Shown here: positions 17,251-26,600 of the stretch, piece by piece
How positions within the stretch are numbered: the stretch's first letter is position 1
How the letters are laid out: the number at the start of each line of letters is the position of its first letter
Source of the DNA: Spirosoma fluviale
GTDB taxonomy: Bacteria > Bacteroidota > Bacteroidia > Cytophagales > Spirosomataceae
Reading direction: 5' to 3'
NCBI GenBank assembly: GCA_945883625.1
Contig: CAMCXW010000008.1
Span: forward strand, 1-59,707
DNA length: 59,707 nucleotides
Position numbers and translations under genes: made by a program
Notes under the pieces: model-generated
What the model was told of the DNA's origin: nothing
What the model saw: the letters and a program-made list of their open reading frames with translations, nothing else
The model's database searches: none

Positions 17251-19575
17251 CTAAAAATCTAACCGCGTACTCAAAATGGGTACCATCGGCAAAGCATAGC
17301 GGTACGCAAGCGCTTTTATCGCCGAATCATACCGTTCTTCAATCACATTATTGGTATTCAAACTATTTTGTACGTCCGCTCGAATAGACCAAGTATGCCC
17401 TTTACGATTAATTTTATAAGCAAGTGAAAAATCAAGTCGGTTAAAATTAGGGTATTGAGCCTCATTGATTTTTGCCGACTGCAATATGGTTGTATTTCTT
17501 TTAATGGATTCGGGCAAATTGACGGGCGTATATCGATTACCGCCACGCAACATGTAGCGAAAATTGATCGATAGCGTTTTTTGTTTATTCAATTGGAAAT
17601 CTTTACCTACCAACAGATTCGCAGCAAACAAATTATTAAACTGTGTATTTCGCCATATTAAATTTCTGTTCTGGTATTTTGAGTCAAACAATGAAGCCGT
17701 GAGTAAGTAATAAAAATCATTCGCAAAAAATCGCTCCAACGTAAATTCCAACCCTTTATTTATTCCTTTTCCCTCATTAACCAATACTTGAGAAGGAATT
17801 CCTGAGCTGTAATTGACCATCGAAAAAACACCATTTCGCGCTGAGTCAATAGGTACTTTTTGAATATCCTGCCAATATGCTTCAATTTTTAGTCGGGTCG
17901 ACTCCCCTAGCAGTTGGTCAAACGAAAGCACTTGATGCATGGAACGCGAAGGAATTATGGATTTATTCTGTTGAACAAATATTCCCGGACTTGGGTACCT
18001 TTTATATAAATAAACGGAAAGCGGCTCTAAACGGGAATGCCAACCAAGACCCAGGCCAAATCGGCCACCCGTCTGATTTTGGAATGAAATAGCCATGCGC
18101 GGTTCCAGTGCCTTTGCCCCATTTAAACTAAAATGATACGCGTGAAGTCCGATGGTACTTTGAAGAAAAGGAGTCCATTTTTGGGTTACCTGTGTAAATA
18201 CTTGCGAATAATAAGTCGCATCGGATTCCTGTAAATAATTCACGAGAGCCCTACCATTCCAACGATTTTCTTGTAGATCAAAACCTAACCTACTGAGAAT
18301 AAAACCTAGTTTTAACGTTGTAGCACTTGACACTTTATGTAAATAGGTGGAATTAAGCCGCCAATTGGGGTAACGATAGGACTGATTTCGAATACTCCTC
18401 CATTGCGAATTTAAAATTTCATCTCGATCAAATTGGGTAGATTCTTGTGTAAAGGCCAGGTTACTAGATAAATTTCCATGCTTCATGGGTAGTTTATGCC
18501 CTACGCCAAAAACACCTATGAATCCAGAAGAATATTCCCTCGTCTTAATTTTTTCATCCTCAGTGTCATTGGAGCCCATTAAGCCCCAAAAGCTAAGCGT
18601 ACCAGCCTTTTTAAGTGGAACCTCAATCGTGTAGTTAACGTCACGATACGCAGGCTTGAAATTTCCCGTATTAATACGTACCAAACCCGATTTTAAGAGT
18701 AATTCTAACGTTGAATACCGCGCACCTACTCGGTAAGAACCACCCTGTTTTCCCAAGGGTCCTTCCAATGCTAAATCAATTCCAACCACAGAAAGTTGGG
18801 CCATCCACTCTAATTTCTCATTATTTCCTCGGCGAAAACGTAAATCAAATACACCGGAAGACGCGTTTCCATATTCCGCAGGAAATGCAGAAGTCATAAA
18901 GTCAGAGTTCGCTAAACTTGTCGAATTAATCATGGAAATAATTCCACTCGTTGACCCTTGACCATCACCAAAATGATTGGGATTGGGAATTTCAATACCC
19001 TCCATACGCCACAATAAGCCTTTTGGTGAATTTCCTCGGATAATGATTTCATTATTTTGATCTGAACCGGCATTACTAACACCTGCAAAATTCAAAGCCA
19101 TTCGTGCCGGATCTTGAAATCCACCGGCATATCTATTTGCTTCAGCCAATGAAAATTGCCGCGTACTAATTAAAGCCGATTCATTCAAAGCCTGATCCTT
19201 TCGCTTCTCAGCAACAATTCTCACCTCACGTAGGTAAACAACTTTTTCCTCCATTTCGATCGGAAGAACTATCTCTTTACCACTGGTGACCTCCATCATG
19301 GGTATTTCATACGGAACATAGCCCAATCGGGAAAAAGTAACTTTATAGCGACCTATCGGAGTTCTTGTAAAATTGAATCTCCCCATCGAATCTGAAAAAA
19401 CAACTTGTTGGTGAGGGGAAATTCGCACACTTACACCAGCTAACGGCTGAAGTGTTTCTTTGTCAACAATGCGTCCTCGAATATTTTGTTCTAGACTTTG
19501 ACAGATAAGTTCATGGCTTAAAAAAAAAAAACAAGCCATAAATACCCTCCGAATGATGGAATTAATTGTAGACAT
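17251..19575 (-). CDS. TonB-dependent receptor with carboxypeptidase-regulatory-like N-terminal domain
   Basis: 774-residue outer-membrane TonB-dependent transporter. ATG at 19575 is chosen; the longer frame adds only one TTG codon. Signal peptide to about residue 25, then a carboxypeptidase-regulatory-like beta-sandwich (IRGRIVDKETLQPLAGVSVR to YVPYEIPM, about 30-95), then a plug with EIIIRGNSPKGLLWRMEGIEIPNPNHFG and SAFPAEYGNASSGVFDLRFR, and a beta-barrel ending in a terminal Phe (ILSTRLDF), the usual outer-membrane C-terminus. It is not SusC-type (too short, no SusD partner) and resembles receptors for metals, cofactors or small ligands. A small exported protein is 64 bases upstream and may be co-transcribed. 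Ligand unknown. Confidence 0.87.
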   Translation of the reverse strand: MSTINSIIRRVFMACFFFLSHELICQSLEQNIRGRIVDKETLQPLAGVSVRISPHQQVVFSDSMGRFNFTRTPIGRYKVTFSRLGYVPYEIPMMEVTSGKEIVLPIEMEEKVVYLREVRIVAEKRKDQALNESALISTRQFSLAEANRYAGGFQDPARMALNFAGVSNAGSDQNNEIIIRGNSPKGLLWRMEGIEIPNPNHFGDGQGSTSGIISMINSTSLANSDFMTSAFPAEYGNASSGVFDLRFRRGNNEKLEWMAQLSVVGIDLALEGPLGKQGGSYRVGARYSTLELLLKSGLVRINTGNFKPAYRDVNYTIEVPLKKAGTLSFWGLMGSNDTEDEKIKTREYSSGFIGVFGVGHKLPMKHGNLSSNLAFTQESTQFDRDEILNSQWRSIRNQSYRYPNWRLNSTYLHKVSSATTLKLGFILSRLGFDLQENRWNGRALVNYLQESDATYYSQVFTQVTQKWTPFLQSTIGLHAYHFSLNGAKALEPRMAISFQNQTGGRFGLGLGWHSRLEPLSVYLYKRYPSPGIFVQQNKSIIPSRSMHQVLSFDQLLGESTRLKIEAYWQDIQKVPIDSARNGVFSMVNYSSGIPSQVLVNEGKGINKGLEFTLERFFANDFYYLLTASLFDSKYQNRNLIWRNTQFNNLFAANLLVGKDFQLNKQKTLSINFRYMLRGGNRYTPVNLPESIKRNTTILQSAKINEAQYPNFNRLDFSLAYKINRKGHTWSIRADVQNSLNTNNVIEERYDSAIKALAYRYALPMVPILSTRLDF

Positions 19576-19639
19576 CAAATCAAATTTTTACCAAAGTACA
19601 GTGGGTCAAAAAATATAGCAGAACGGAGACTCATTCACT

Positions 19640-19987
19640 TTAGGGAAGAATTAAATGAATCTCATATCGAAGTCCTCGTTCAGCACGAATGAGCACGTTC
19701 CCGGAATCATCGATATCAGTTGGCCTAAAATTCGCAACAAACTCCTTATCAATTTTATCAAATGAAATATGAATGACTTGACAGCCTTGAATATCAACAA
19801 CCGTTGAAAACGGAAAACTTTTCAAAGGCTTCTCGGATTGAATAGCGATTATGTTAGCTGGAAAAGGTCCATCCTCGAACGTACACCCAAAATTAGGACT
19901 CTTACGCTGTTCTTGATTTTTTTGCGCGTGTAATTGAGAACACCCCAATAAGCAAAGGAAAATAAGTAGGCTGATTTTCAATGTCAT
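19640..19987 (-). CDS. Small exported protein or lipoprotein, function unknown
   Basis: 115-residue protein that I do not recognise. The N-terminus MTLKISLLIFLCLLGCSQLHAQ is either a lipoprotein signal (LLGC, Cys16) or a Sec signal cleaved after LHA. The mature part is about 95 residues with two cysteines (NFGCTFEDGPF and DIQGCQVIHISF) and a beta-rich C-terminus ending YEIHLILP. It lies upstream of the TonB receptor gene, same strand, and is divergent from the aldo/keto reductase operon across 136 bases. The context suggests an accessory to the receptor, for example a periplasmic ligand or metal-handling protein, but nothing in the sequence proves this. Confidence 0.6.
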   Translation of the reverse strand: MTLKISLLIFLCLLGCSQLHAQKNQEQRKSPNFGCTFEDGPFPANIIAIQSEKPLKSFPFSTVVDIQGCQVIHISFDKIDKEFVANFRPTDIDDSGNVLIRAERGLRYEIHLILP

Positions 19988-20071
19988 TTTTATTTTGTCA
20001 AATATCTAGGTTTTTGTATGATTTTTCACCGTACTCTTTTAGTTTTATCTCTAAAATTAATTTTCAATTGT

Positions 20072-20084
20072 TGGGAATTTCCCA
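20072..20084. promoter_or_regulatory. Operator-like palindrome upstream of the aldo/keto reductase operon
   Basis: TGGGAATTTCCCA is a perfect 6-base inverted repeat around a single central T, 39 bases upstream of the 20124 start in the 136-base divergent gap. It is the only G/C-containing symmetrical element in that AT-rich gap. It could be the operator for a sugar-responsive repressor; the regulator is not in the window. Confidence 0.3.
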
Positions 20085-20123
20085 TAAGTTTATCAGATTC
20101 TTTAAACCTATTTTATATTACCT

Positions 20124-21074
20124 ATGGAATACCGGAAATTAGGAAAAACGAATGAACTCGTTTCTGTATTGGGATATGGAGCGTCTCCGCTGGGAAACGT
20201 TTTCGATGTTGTGGATGAAAAGGAAGGAATGCAGGCGGTACATTATGCGATTGATCATGGTGTTAATTTTTTTGATGTATCTCCATTTTACGGAATTACC
20301 TTAGCGGAAACGCGCTTGGGAAAGGCTTTAAAAGGAAAGCGAAATGATTTATTTGTCGCGACCAAATGCGGTCGTTACGACCTGCAGGTTTTTGATTTTT
20401 CAACCAAGCGAATCATGGCTAGTATTGATGAATCCCTACAGCGCTTACAGATGGATCATGTCGATTTATTCCAATTGCATGACATCGAATTTGTTTCCAA
20501 GGAGCAAATTTTAAATGAAGCCATGCCGGCAATTGAAAAAATAAAAGCTTCTGGTAAAGCGCGGTTTATTGGCATTACAGGCTTACCTGTTCGTTATTTA
20601 GCCGAAATTGCGCGGCAAGTTGAAATCGATACCGTCCTTTCATGGGCACATTACAATCTGCTTCAGGATGAAATAAATGACGAACTAGTTCCTTTGTCCA
20701 AAGAAAAGGGCTTTGGTTTAATGAATGCGGCTCCGCTCATGCAACGGATTTTGTCAGATGCAGCACTTCCGGCCTGGCACAATGCCCCAAAAGAGATGTT
20801 GGCAATCCAACCCACCCTCCTACAAATTTGTAAAAAATATGGCGTTCGCTTGAGTGATGTGGCCATGCGCTATGCGATGGATCATCCGGACATAGCGACG
20901 ACTATTGTGGGCATGTGTCGATTGAATTCGATCCAACGAAATATTGCTTCTTTAGATTTTAAAATTCCGGATGGGATTTTAGCGGAGTTAGCAAATGCCA
21001 TTGCACCAGTTAAAAATTTAATGTGGTTTGAGGGCCAACCAGAAAACAACCTACCTCATTCAAAAACAAGATGA
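20124..21074 (+). CDS. Aldo/keto reductase (D-threo-aldose / L-galactose dehydrogenase-like)
   Basis: 316-residue cytoplasmic AKR barrel. The catalytic tetrad is intact: Asp51 and Tyr56 (FFDVSPFYG), Lys81 (VATKCGRY) and His119 (DLFQLHDIEF). The N-terminus MEYRKLGKTNELVSVLGYGASPLG and the FDVSPFYG segment are typical of the branch containing L-galactose dehydrogenase and D-threo-aldose (L-fucose) 1-dehydrogenase, which oxidise aldoses at C1 to lactones. The stop overlaps the next start by four bases (ATGA), so it is coupled to the zinc dehydrogenase. With epimerase and mutarotase downstream, an L-sugar substrate such as L-fucose, L-galactose or L-rhamnose is the best guess. A TAAACC word is at 20103-20108. 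Confidence 0.82.
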   Translation: MEYRKLGKTNELVSVLGYGASPLGNVFDVVDEKEGMQAVHYAIDHGVNFFDVSPFYGITLAETRLGKALKGKRNDLFVATKCGRYDLQVFDFSTKRIMASIDESLQRLQMDHVDLFQLHDIEFVSKEQILNEAMPAIEKIKASGKARFIGITGLPVRYLAEIARQVEIDTVLSWAHYNLLQDEINDELVPLSKEKGFGLMNAAPLMQRILSDAALPAWHNAPKEMLAIQPTLLQICKKYGVRLSDVAMRYAMDHPDIATTIVGMCRLNSIQRNIASLDFKIPDGILAELANAIAPVKNLMWFEGQPENNLPHSKTR

Positions 21075-22093
21075 AAGCATTATTTTTAACGGCCATCGGC
21101 CAAACAGCGATTCGGGAAATTGAGAAACCTCAGGTGGGCCCTAATGACGTGTTGATAAAAATCGGGATGGTAGGCTTTTGCGGGGGAGATTTAAATGGAT
21201 TTAAGGGATTATTTGAGTTACAAGAATACCCCAATATTTTAGGCCATGAGGTGGGTGGAACTATTGAAGAACGGGGTGATTTGGTACCGGACTCATTCAA
21301 AATTGGAAATAAGGTTACGGTTTATCCCTATTTAAATTGTGGAAAATGTATTTCATGCAGAAAAGGTCATCGAAATGCGTGTCAAGATAATAAAACCATG
21401 GGCGTAAGACGTCCCGGTGCGATGACTAGATACGTCGCCATTCCATGGCAGGATTTATTTGCGTCGGAGAAACTATCTTTAAAAGAATTAGCTTTAGTCG
21501 AACCATTGACCGTTGGCTTTCATGCCGCCGCCCGCGGAAGGGTAAGTAATCAAGATCGGGTTGCGGTGATTGGTTGTGGCATTGTGGGCATGGGGGCAAT
21601 TGCTTCCGCGGTAAATCGCGGTGCTGAGGTAATTGCGATTGATATCGATGATTCAAAAATGGCCATCGCCAAAAAAATCGGAGTGGCGCACACCATCAAC
21701 ACAACTCAGGAGGATTTACATGAGGCGCTACTATGCATCACCGATGGAGACGGGCCTGATGTCATCATCGAGGCGGTGGGAAATGCATTAACCTATCGTG
21801 CGGCGGTTGATGAAGTTGCTTATACCGGTCGGGTCGTTTGCATCGGTTATGCAAAATCGGCCGTTGAATTTAACACAGGCCTATTTGTTCGAAAGGAAAT
21901 CGAAATTTTAGGTTCTCGAAATTGTACTACGGAATTTCCTGAGGTCATTGCCTACTTAGAAGCGGGCAAATTTCCTGTTGATGACGTTATCTCAAAAATT
22001 GTTTCTTTGGCGGATGCAGGTACGGCCTTAGCTGATTGGGCGGTAAATCCAACGGGAATAACAAAAATTATGGTTGATTTTGACCAAGCTTAA
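21071..22093 (+). CDS. Zinc-dependent alcohol/sugar-acid dehydrogenase (MDR family)
   Basis: 340-residue medium-chain dehydrogenase. Catalytic zinc ligands: Cys37 (GFCGGD) and His59-Glu60 (LGHEVGG). Structural zinc lobe: Cys90, Cys93, Cys96, Cys104 (NCGKCISCRKGHRNAC). NAD-binding GCGIVGMGAIASA begins at residue 168. The overall look is that of polyol or aldonate dehydrogenases such as L-galactonate or L-gulonate 5-dehydrogenases and threonine dehydrogenase-like enzymes. It follows the aldo/keto reductase with ATGA overlap and precedes the TIM-barrel gene by one base. In a pathway reading it would oxidise the sugar acid formed after the AKR step. Substrate is inference. Confidence 0.83.
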   Translation: MKALFLTAIGQTAIREIEKPQVGPNDVLIKIGMVGFCGGDLNGFKGLFELQEYPNILGHEVGGTIEERGDLVPDSFKIGNKVTVYPYLNCGKCISCRKGHRNACQDNKTMGVRRPGAMTRYVAIPWQDLFASEKLSLKELALVEPLTVGFHAAARGRVSNQDRVAVIGCGIVGMGAIASAVNRGAEVIAIDIDDSKMAIAKKIGVAHTINTTQEDLHEALLCITDGDGPDVIIEAVGNALTYRAAVDEVAYTGRVVCIGYAKSAVEFNTGLFVRKEIEILGSRNCTTEFPEVIAYLEAGKFPVDDVISKIVSLADAGTALADWAVNPTGITKIMVDFDQA

Positions 22094-22094
22094 T

Positions 22095-22913
22095 ATGATA
22101 AAATCCTGCGCAACGATTGCCTTGGTACCTGAGATAAAAGTGGGCCCTTGGATTTATTGGGATGATTTAGAATCAAGTTTAGCGCATGCGGCTTCACTAG
22201 GATTTGATGCAGTTGAATTATTTACCGCTTCTGGAGATGCCTTCGATGTGTCAAAAACTAAACTTCAATTAGCTAAATTTCAGTTGGCACTAGCCGCCGT
22301 CGGAACGGGTGCAGGCAAGGTAATTCATGGATTAACCTTAACGGATCCGGATGCACATATTCGGAAAAAGGCCGTAGCATTTATAGAAAAAATGATCACG
22401 TTTGGTGCAGCATTTAATGCACCTGCCATCATTGGCTCAATGCAAGGAAATGTGGTGGCGGGAATAGACAGAGAACAGGCAATGGATTGGTTGGCATTCG
22501 GCTTAAACCATTTAGGAAAGTATGCGGCTAATTTTAACGTTCCGCTTATCTATGAACCATTAAATCGATATGAAACCAATTTGCTTAATACACTCGGTGA
22601 TGGGGTGGATTTTTTAAGTGCACGGGGTATTTCGAATGTGGGATTATTGGCTGATTTGTTTCACATGAACATAGAGGAGGTTGATTTGGCTGCGAGCATT
22701 CGTGCGGCGGGTGCATATGTGATTCATGTACATTTTGCGGATAGCAATCGTCGGCCAGTAGGAAATGGACATGCTGATTTTCATGCTGTGGCGCAGGCTC
22801 TTCAAGAAATAAACTACGAAGGTTTTGTTTCTGCGGAAGCGTTTCCGTACCCTAATTCAAAGGATGCTGCTACGCAAACTATTCAATCATTTACCTATTA
22901 TTTTAAACAATAA
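22095..22913 (+). CDS. Sugar epimerase/isomerase, TIM-barrel AP-endonuclease-2 family
   Basis: 272-residue TIM barrel. ATG at 22095 is chosen; the longer frame starts at a TTG inside the preceding gene. Metal ligands appear in order: LIYEPLNRYETN (Glu), LLADLFHMNIEE (Asp, His), VIHVHFADSNR (His) and FVSAEAFPYPN (Glu). These are the hallmarks of 3-epimerase and 5-keto-aldonate epimerase-like enzymes. No signal peptide, so cytoplasmic. It begins one base after the zinc dehydrogenase stop and ends 4 bases before the mutarotase, hence is part of the same operon and would act on the keto acid or ketose made by the dehydrogenase. Only about family-level similarity links it to the epimerase at 6175-7011. 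Confidence 0.8.
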   Translation: MIKSCATIALVPEIKVGPWIYWDDLESSLAHAASLGFDAVELFTASGDAFDVSKTKLQLAKFQLALAAVGTGAGKVIHGLTLTDPDAHIRKKAVAFIEKMITFGAAFNAPAIIGSMQGNVVAGIDREQAMDWLAFGLNHLGKYAANFNVPLIYEPLNRYETNLLNTLGDGVDFLSARGISNVGLLADLFHMNIEEVDLAASIRAAGAYVIHVHFADSNRRPVGNGHADFHAVAQALQEINYEGFVSAEAFPYPNSKDAATQTIQSFTYYFKQ

Positions 22914-22917
22914 GCAT

Positions 22918-23253
22918 ATGCAACGATTTTGTTTGGCATTGGATTTAGTGGATGATCCAGCATTGATTAAGGAATATGAACACTTCCATGCACCGGGAAA
23001 TGCATGGCCGGAGGTGACCCAGCATGATATAGATGCGGGCGTATTAAACATCGAGATATTTCGAACTGGAAATCGAATGTTTATGATTTTGGAGACAGTG
23101 GATGAATTTACCTTTGAAAAGAAAGCTGAATTTGATGCAACTAATCCAAAAATCGCAGCATGGGAAGCCTTGATGTGGAAATTTCAAAAGCCCCTACCTT
23201 GGGCAGGTAAGGGCGAAAAATGGATTTTAATGGATCGGATTTTTAAATCGTAG
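22918..23253 (+). CDS. L-rhamnose/L-fucose mutarotase family protein (RhaM-like)
   Basis: 111-residue protein of the RhaM family, small ferredoxin-like-fold enzymes that interconvert alpha and beta anomers of L-rhamnose or L-fucose. ATG at 22918 is chosen because the longer frame starts deep in the previous gene. Family features: MQRFCLALDLVDDPALIKEYEHFH, NAWPEV (WPE motif), NIEIFRTGNRMFMILET and WEALMWKFQKPLPWA near the C-terminus. Full length compared with the usual ~105 residues. Last gene of the AKR-MDR-epimerase operon and the strongest clue that the operon handles a 6-deoxy or other L-hexose. Confidence 0.85.
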   Translation: MQRFCLALDLVDDPALIKEYEHFHAPGNAWPEVTQHDIDAGVLNIEIFRTGNRMFMILETVDEFTFEKKAEFDATNPKIAAWEALMWKFQKPLPWAGKGEKWILMDRIFKS

Positions 23254-23540
23254 GGGATTTTACATAAAATACCTAGTAAAATCACTTTGTCTTCAAGGAG
23301 TAGAGAGAATTGCTTAATTTAAAAGTGGGGCAATAATCAATTTTCTATATCCAAGCTTAGAATCTTTTTTATGACCTAAAAAGATAAGTTCTTTTAATGA
23401 AGACTAAAACTTAGGTTAATCATAATTTTACAGCCAAAATTCAGACTAGAGCCAGAAATTTTTTGACTTGCTAAATTAAATTTTGTTGGAAAATACACAC
23501 AATATGACTGTTTATTGTGCTTTGCTAAGAAAAATTATAA

Positions 23541-23564
23541 CTATCCTTACTTAACCTAGGATAG
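23541..23564. promoter_or_regulatory. Inverted repeat upstream of susC
   Basis: CTATCCT and AGGATAG form perfect 7-base arms around a 10-base spacer, ending 58 bases before the susC start. It could be a repressor or activator site, or a leader hairpin. The spacing of arms (17 bases centre to centre) is compatible with a dimeric DNA-binding protein. Confidence 0.35.
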
Positions 23565-23590
23565 TCTTTTGAATTAAAAAATGGAATTTC

Positions 23591-23613
23591 GTTTATAAAA
23601 TTAATTTATAAAC
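23591..23613. promoter_or_regulatory. Perfect 23-base palindromic element at the susC start
   Basis: GTTTATAAA and TTTATAAAC are perfect 9-base arms around ATTAA, ending 9 bases before the susC ATG. In RNA it would form an AT-only hairpin beside the ribosome-landing region; in DNA it could be an operator. Its position over the leader makes an effect on susC expression plausible but unproven. Confidence 0.35.
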
Positions 23614-23622
23614 CAATTTTCT

Positions 23623-26600
23623 ATGAAAAAGATTCAACTAACATTGTTGTTTATGTTGTTAATTTTCCAAGGATTTGCGCAAAGTTTGCAAGTTAAAGGA
23701 AGAGTAAGTTCATCCGATGGTACTGGAATACCAGGCGTTTCGGTGACAGAAAAAGGGACCCAAAATGGCAGTGTAACAAATGCTGATGGTACCTATGCGA
23801 TTAAAATTAGTTCAGGGGAAAACGCTGTAATTAATTTTTCATCTGTTGGGATGATAAGTAAAACAGAATCGGTCAGAAACCGTGCGACTATTGACGTAAC
23901 TCTATTAGATAATTCGGAGGAGTTGTCCGAGGTTGTTGTTGTAGGTTATGGAACGCAAAGAAAAAGTGATTTGACTGGAGCTGTAGGTACTATTAAAACT
24001 GAGGCAATCCAAGAACGTAGATCCGCATCATTAAATCAAGCAATCGCGGGTCGAGTAACCGGTGTAAACGTATCTGTCAATTCAGGACGTCCCGGGGGTC
24101 GTTCCAATATCAGAATTAGAGGTAATACATCAGTCAGCGTAGCCAATAATCCATTATATGTTATAGATGGAGTAATATTAGTTGCTTCAGATTTAGCTAA
24201 TGGTAGTACGCCAATAGATTACTTAAATGCAAATGATGTGTCATCTATTGAAATTCTAAAGGACGCATCTGCCACGGCAATTTATGGTGCCAGGGGAGCG
24301 AATGGTGTTATTTTAATCTCCACAAAACGCGGAAGTCAAGATGGTGGAAGAATTAGTTATGATACTGATTTCAGCGTCGGTGTTTTACCTAGAAAAATTC
24401 CTTTATTGAATTCAGCGGAATTTTTACTTGTTGAAGATCAAGCTTATATAAATGCAAAAAAATATGATCCAGTGGGATTCGCGGGTGGTAAATACACAAA
24501 TCCAGCTACAAAACGGAATAATCCACTCTTATTTGACTCGAGTGGAAAGCCTTTATATGATACAGATTGGCAAGACGAGTCGTTAAAACCGGCGCTAACG
24601 CAAAATCATCAACTAGGCTTTTCGGGTGGAAATAGCAAAGATAGTTATGGTCTTTATCTTGGTTACAGAGATGAGGAGGGTTTAATGAATGGTTCGTATT
24701 TGACTAGATATTCATCCCGATTTGTATTGGATAGCCAAATTAAACCATGGTTAAAAGTAGGGGGAAGTCTAAGTTATAATTTTCAAAATGAAAGTCAGGT
24801 GGATCCGTTGGGTAATGGTGGAATCGTGGCTATGCGTCAAGTTTTGGAAGCCCTACCTATCATTCCTGTAAAATATCCCGATGGAAGCTGGGGAAGTAAT
24901 GAAAATTATCCTGGAATGGAGGGAGGCGCAAACCCTATTACAGTTTCCGAGGAACGTCTATTTCTTTTAAAGACACAATCTTTGATGGGTAATTTTTATA
25001 CCAATATTAACTTAGCAAAGGGACTTGATTTAAGAACAACAGTTGGAGTTAATGTTATCAATCAAGAAACTAATTATTATGGCGGTCGCACATTACTTTA
25101 TATTGCGAGAAATCAAGGCGGCGATGCGGCATTAACTTCTGATCGTCATAACTCATGGCAAATAGAGAACTATCTAACGTACACTAAGAAAATTTCGGAA
25201 GATCACTCAATTGTCGCTATGTTAGGTCAAGCACTTCAACATGTAGACCGAATGAATTTTACAGCTAGAGCTCAAAGATTTCAAGATGACTATTTTCAAT
25301 TCAATAACTTAGGTACGGGGGCTGTTACACCAGCATCATCTTCAAGTTTAAGTGCATATGGATTAGAGTCATATTTTGGGCGTTTTAATTACAATTTAAA
25401 GGATAAATATTTATTAACATTTACTGGGCGTGTAGATGGATCGTCCAAATTTGGATCTGAAAATCGCTACGCAGTTTTTCCATCTGCAGCCTTAGCCTGG
25501 AAAGTAATCGAAGAGGACTTTATGCAAGACATTCCTTTTGTATCTAACTTGAAATTACGGACAAGTTATGGAATAACTGGAAACTCTGAAATTACAGCTT
25601 ATCAGTCATTAGCTGGTTTAGGTAATTACGCCGTAATTTTCAATAATTCACGGCAAGTTGGTATTGGAGTCAACCGACTAGCAAATACGGATTTGCGTTG
25701 GGAAAAGACGGCGCAAGTTGACGTAGGTCTAGAACTAGGATTAATTAACAATAAAATCAATATCGAGGTAGACCTGTACCGCAAATTAACATCAGATATG
25801 TTATTGAGTGCTCCTGTTCCTTCAAGTAGTGGATTTACCACGGTTAGTAAAAACGTAGGAAGTATGGAAAATCGCGGTTTAGAAATAGGAATTAATTCAG
25901 TCAATATTACCACACCTAATTTTTCATGGAATACTAATTTTAATATTTCCTTCAATCAAAATAAGGTAGTCGAATTAGCAGGTGGTTCGGACATATTTCT
26001 AGGTGCAACAATTGTTCGAGTAGGTGAGCCGGTTGGTTCATTCTTTGGTTATGTTAATAAAGGTACATATACTGTAGCTGAGGAGGGACTAGCTGCAAAA
26101 TACCGTAAAAAACCAGGTGATATTAAGAATCAGGATACAAATAATGATGGCGTAATCAACGATAATGACCGGGTAATTATTGGTAAGGGTATTCCAGATA
26201 GTTTCGGCTCATTTATTAATACATTCACAGTCAAAAACTTTGAGTTGATGGTTGACCTGCAATTTATGTCTGGAAATGATGTTTTATGGCGGAGTAAACA
26301 TTCAGCTGAAGACAGAGTTGGAATTGCGAATAGTTTCAAAACTGTCTTAAACGGTTGGACGCCTGCAAACCAGACCGCGACATTGGCGGAATTACGTCCT
26401 GTTTCTGCTGGTTATAATACATTTAATGATACGGATAAGATAATTGATGGCTCATTTATACGTGGCAGAAATGCTGTTTTTTCCTATAAATTTTCACCTG
26501 ATGTAGTAAGAAAAATGAAATTAAGTAAGTTAAGAGCATTTGTCTCGGTACAAAATTTCTTTTTGGCCACAAAATTTCCAGGCTATGATCCTGAGGTCGC

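Larger units (their letters stand above)
23254..23622. other. 369-base gap with inverted repeats, upstream of susC
   Basis: No gene-like frame is visible. AT-rich. It holds a short symmetric 14-mer directly after the mutarotase stop (ATTTTA-CA-TAAAAT, 23257-23270) and two longer inverted repeats nearer susC, listed separately. No convincing Bacteroidota TTTG/TAnnTTTG promoter with proper spacing was found; the transcription start for SusCD most likely lies here. Confidence 0.5.
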
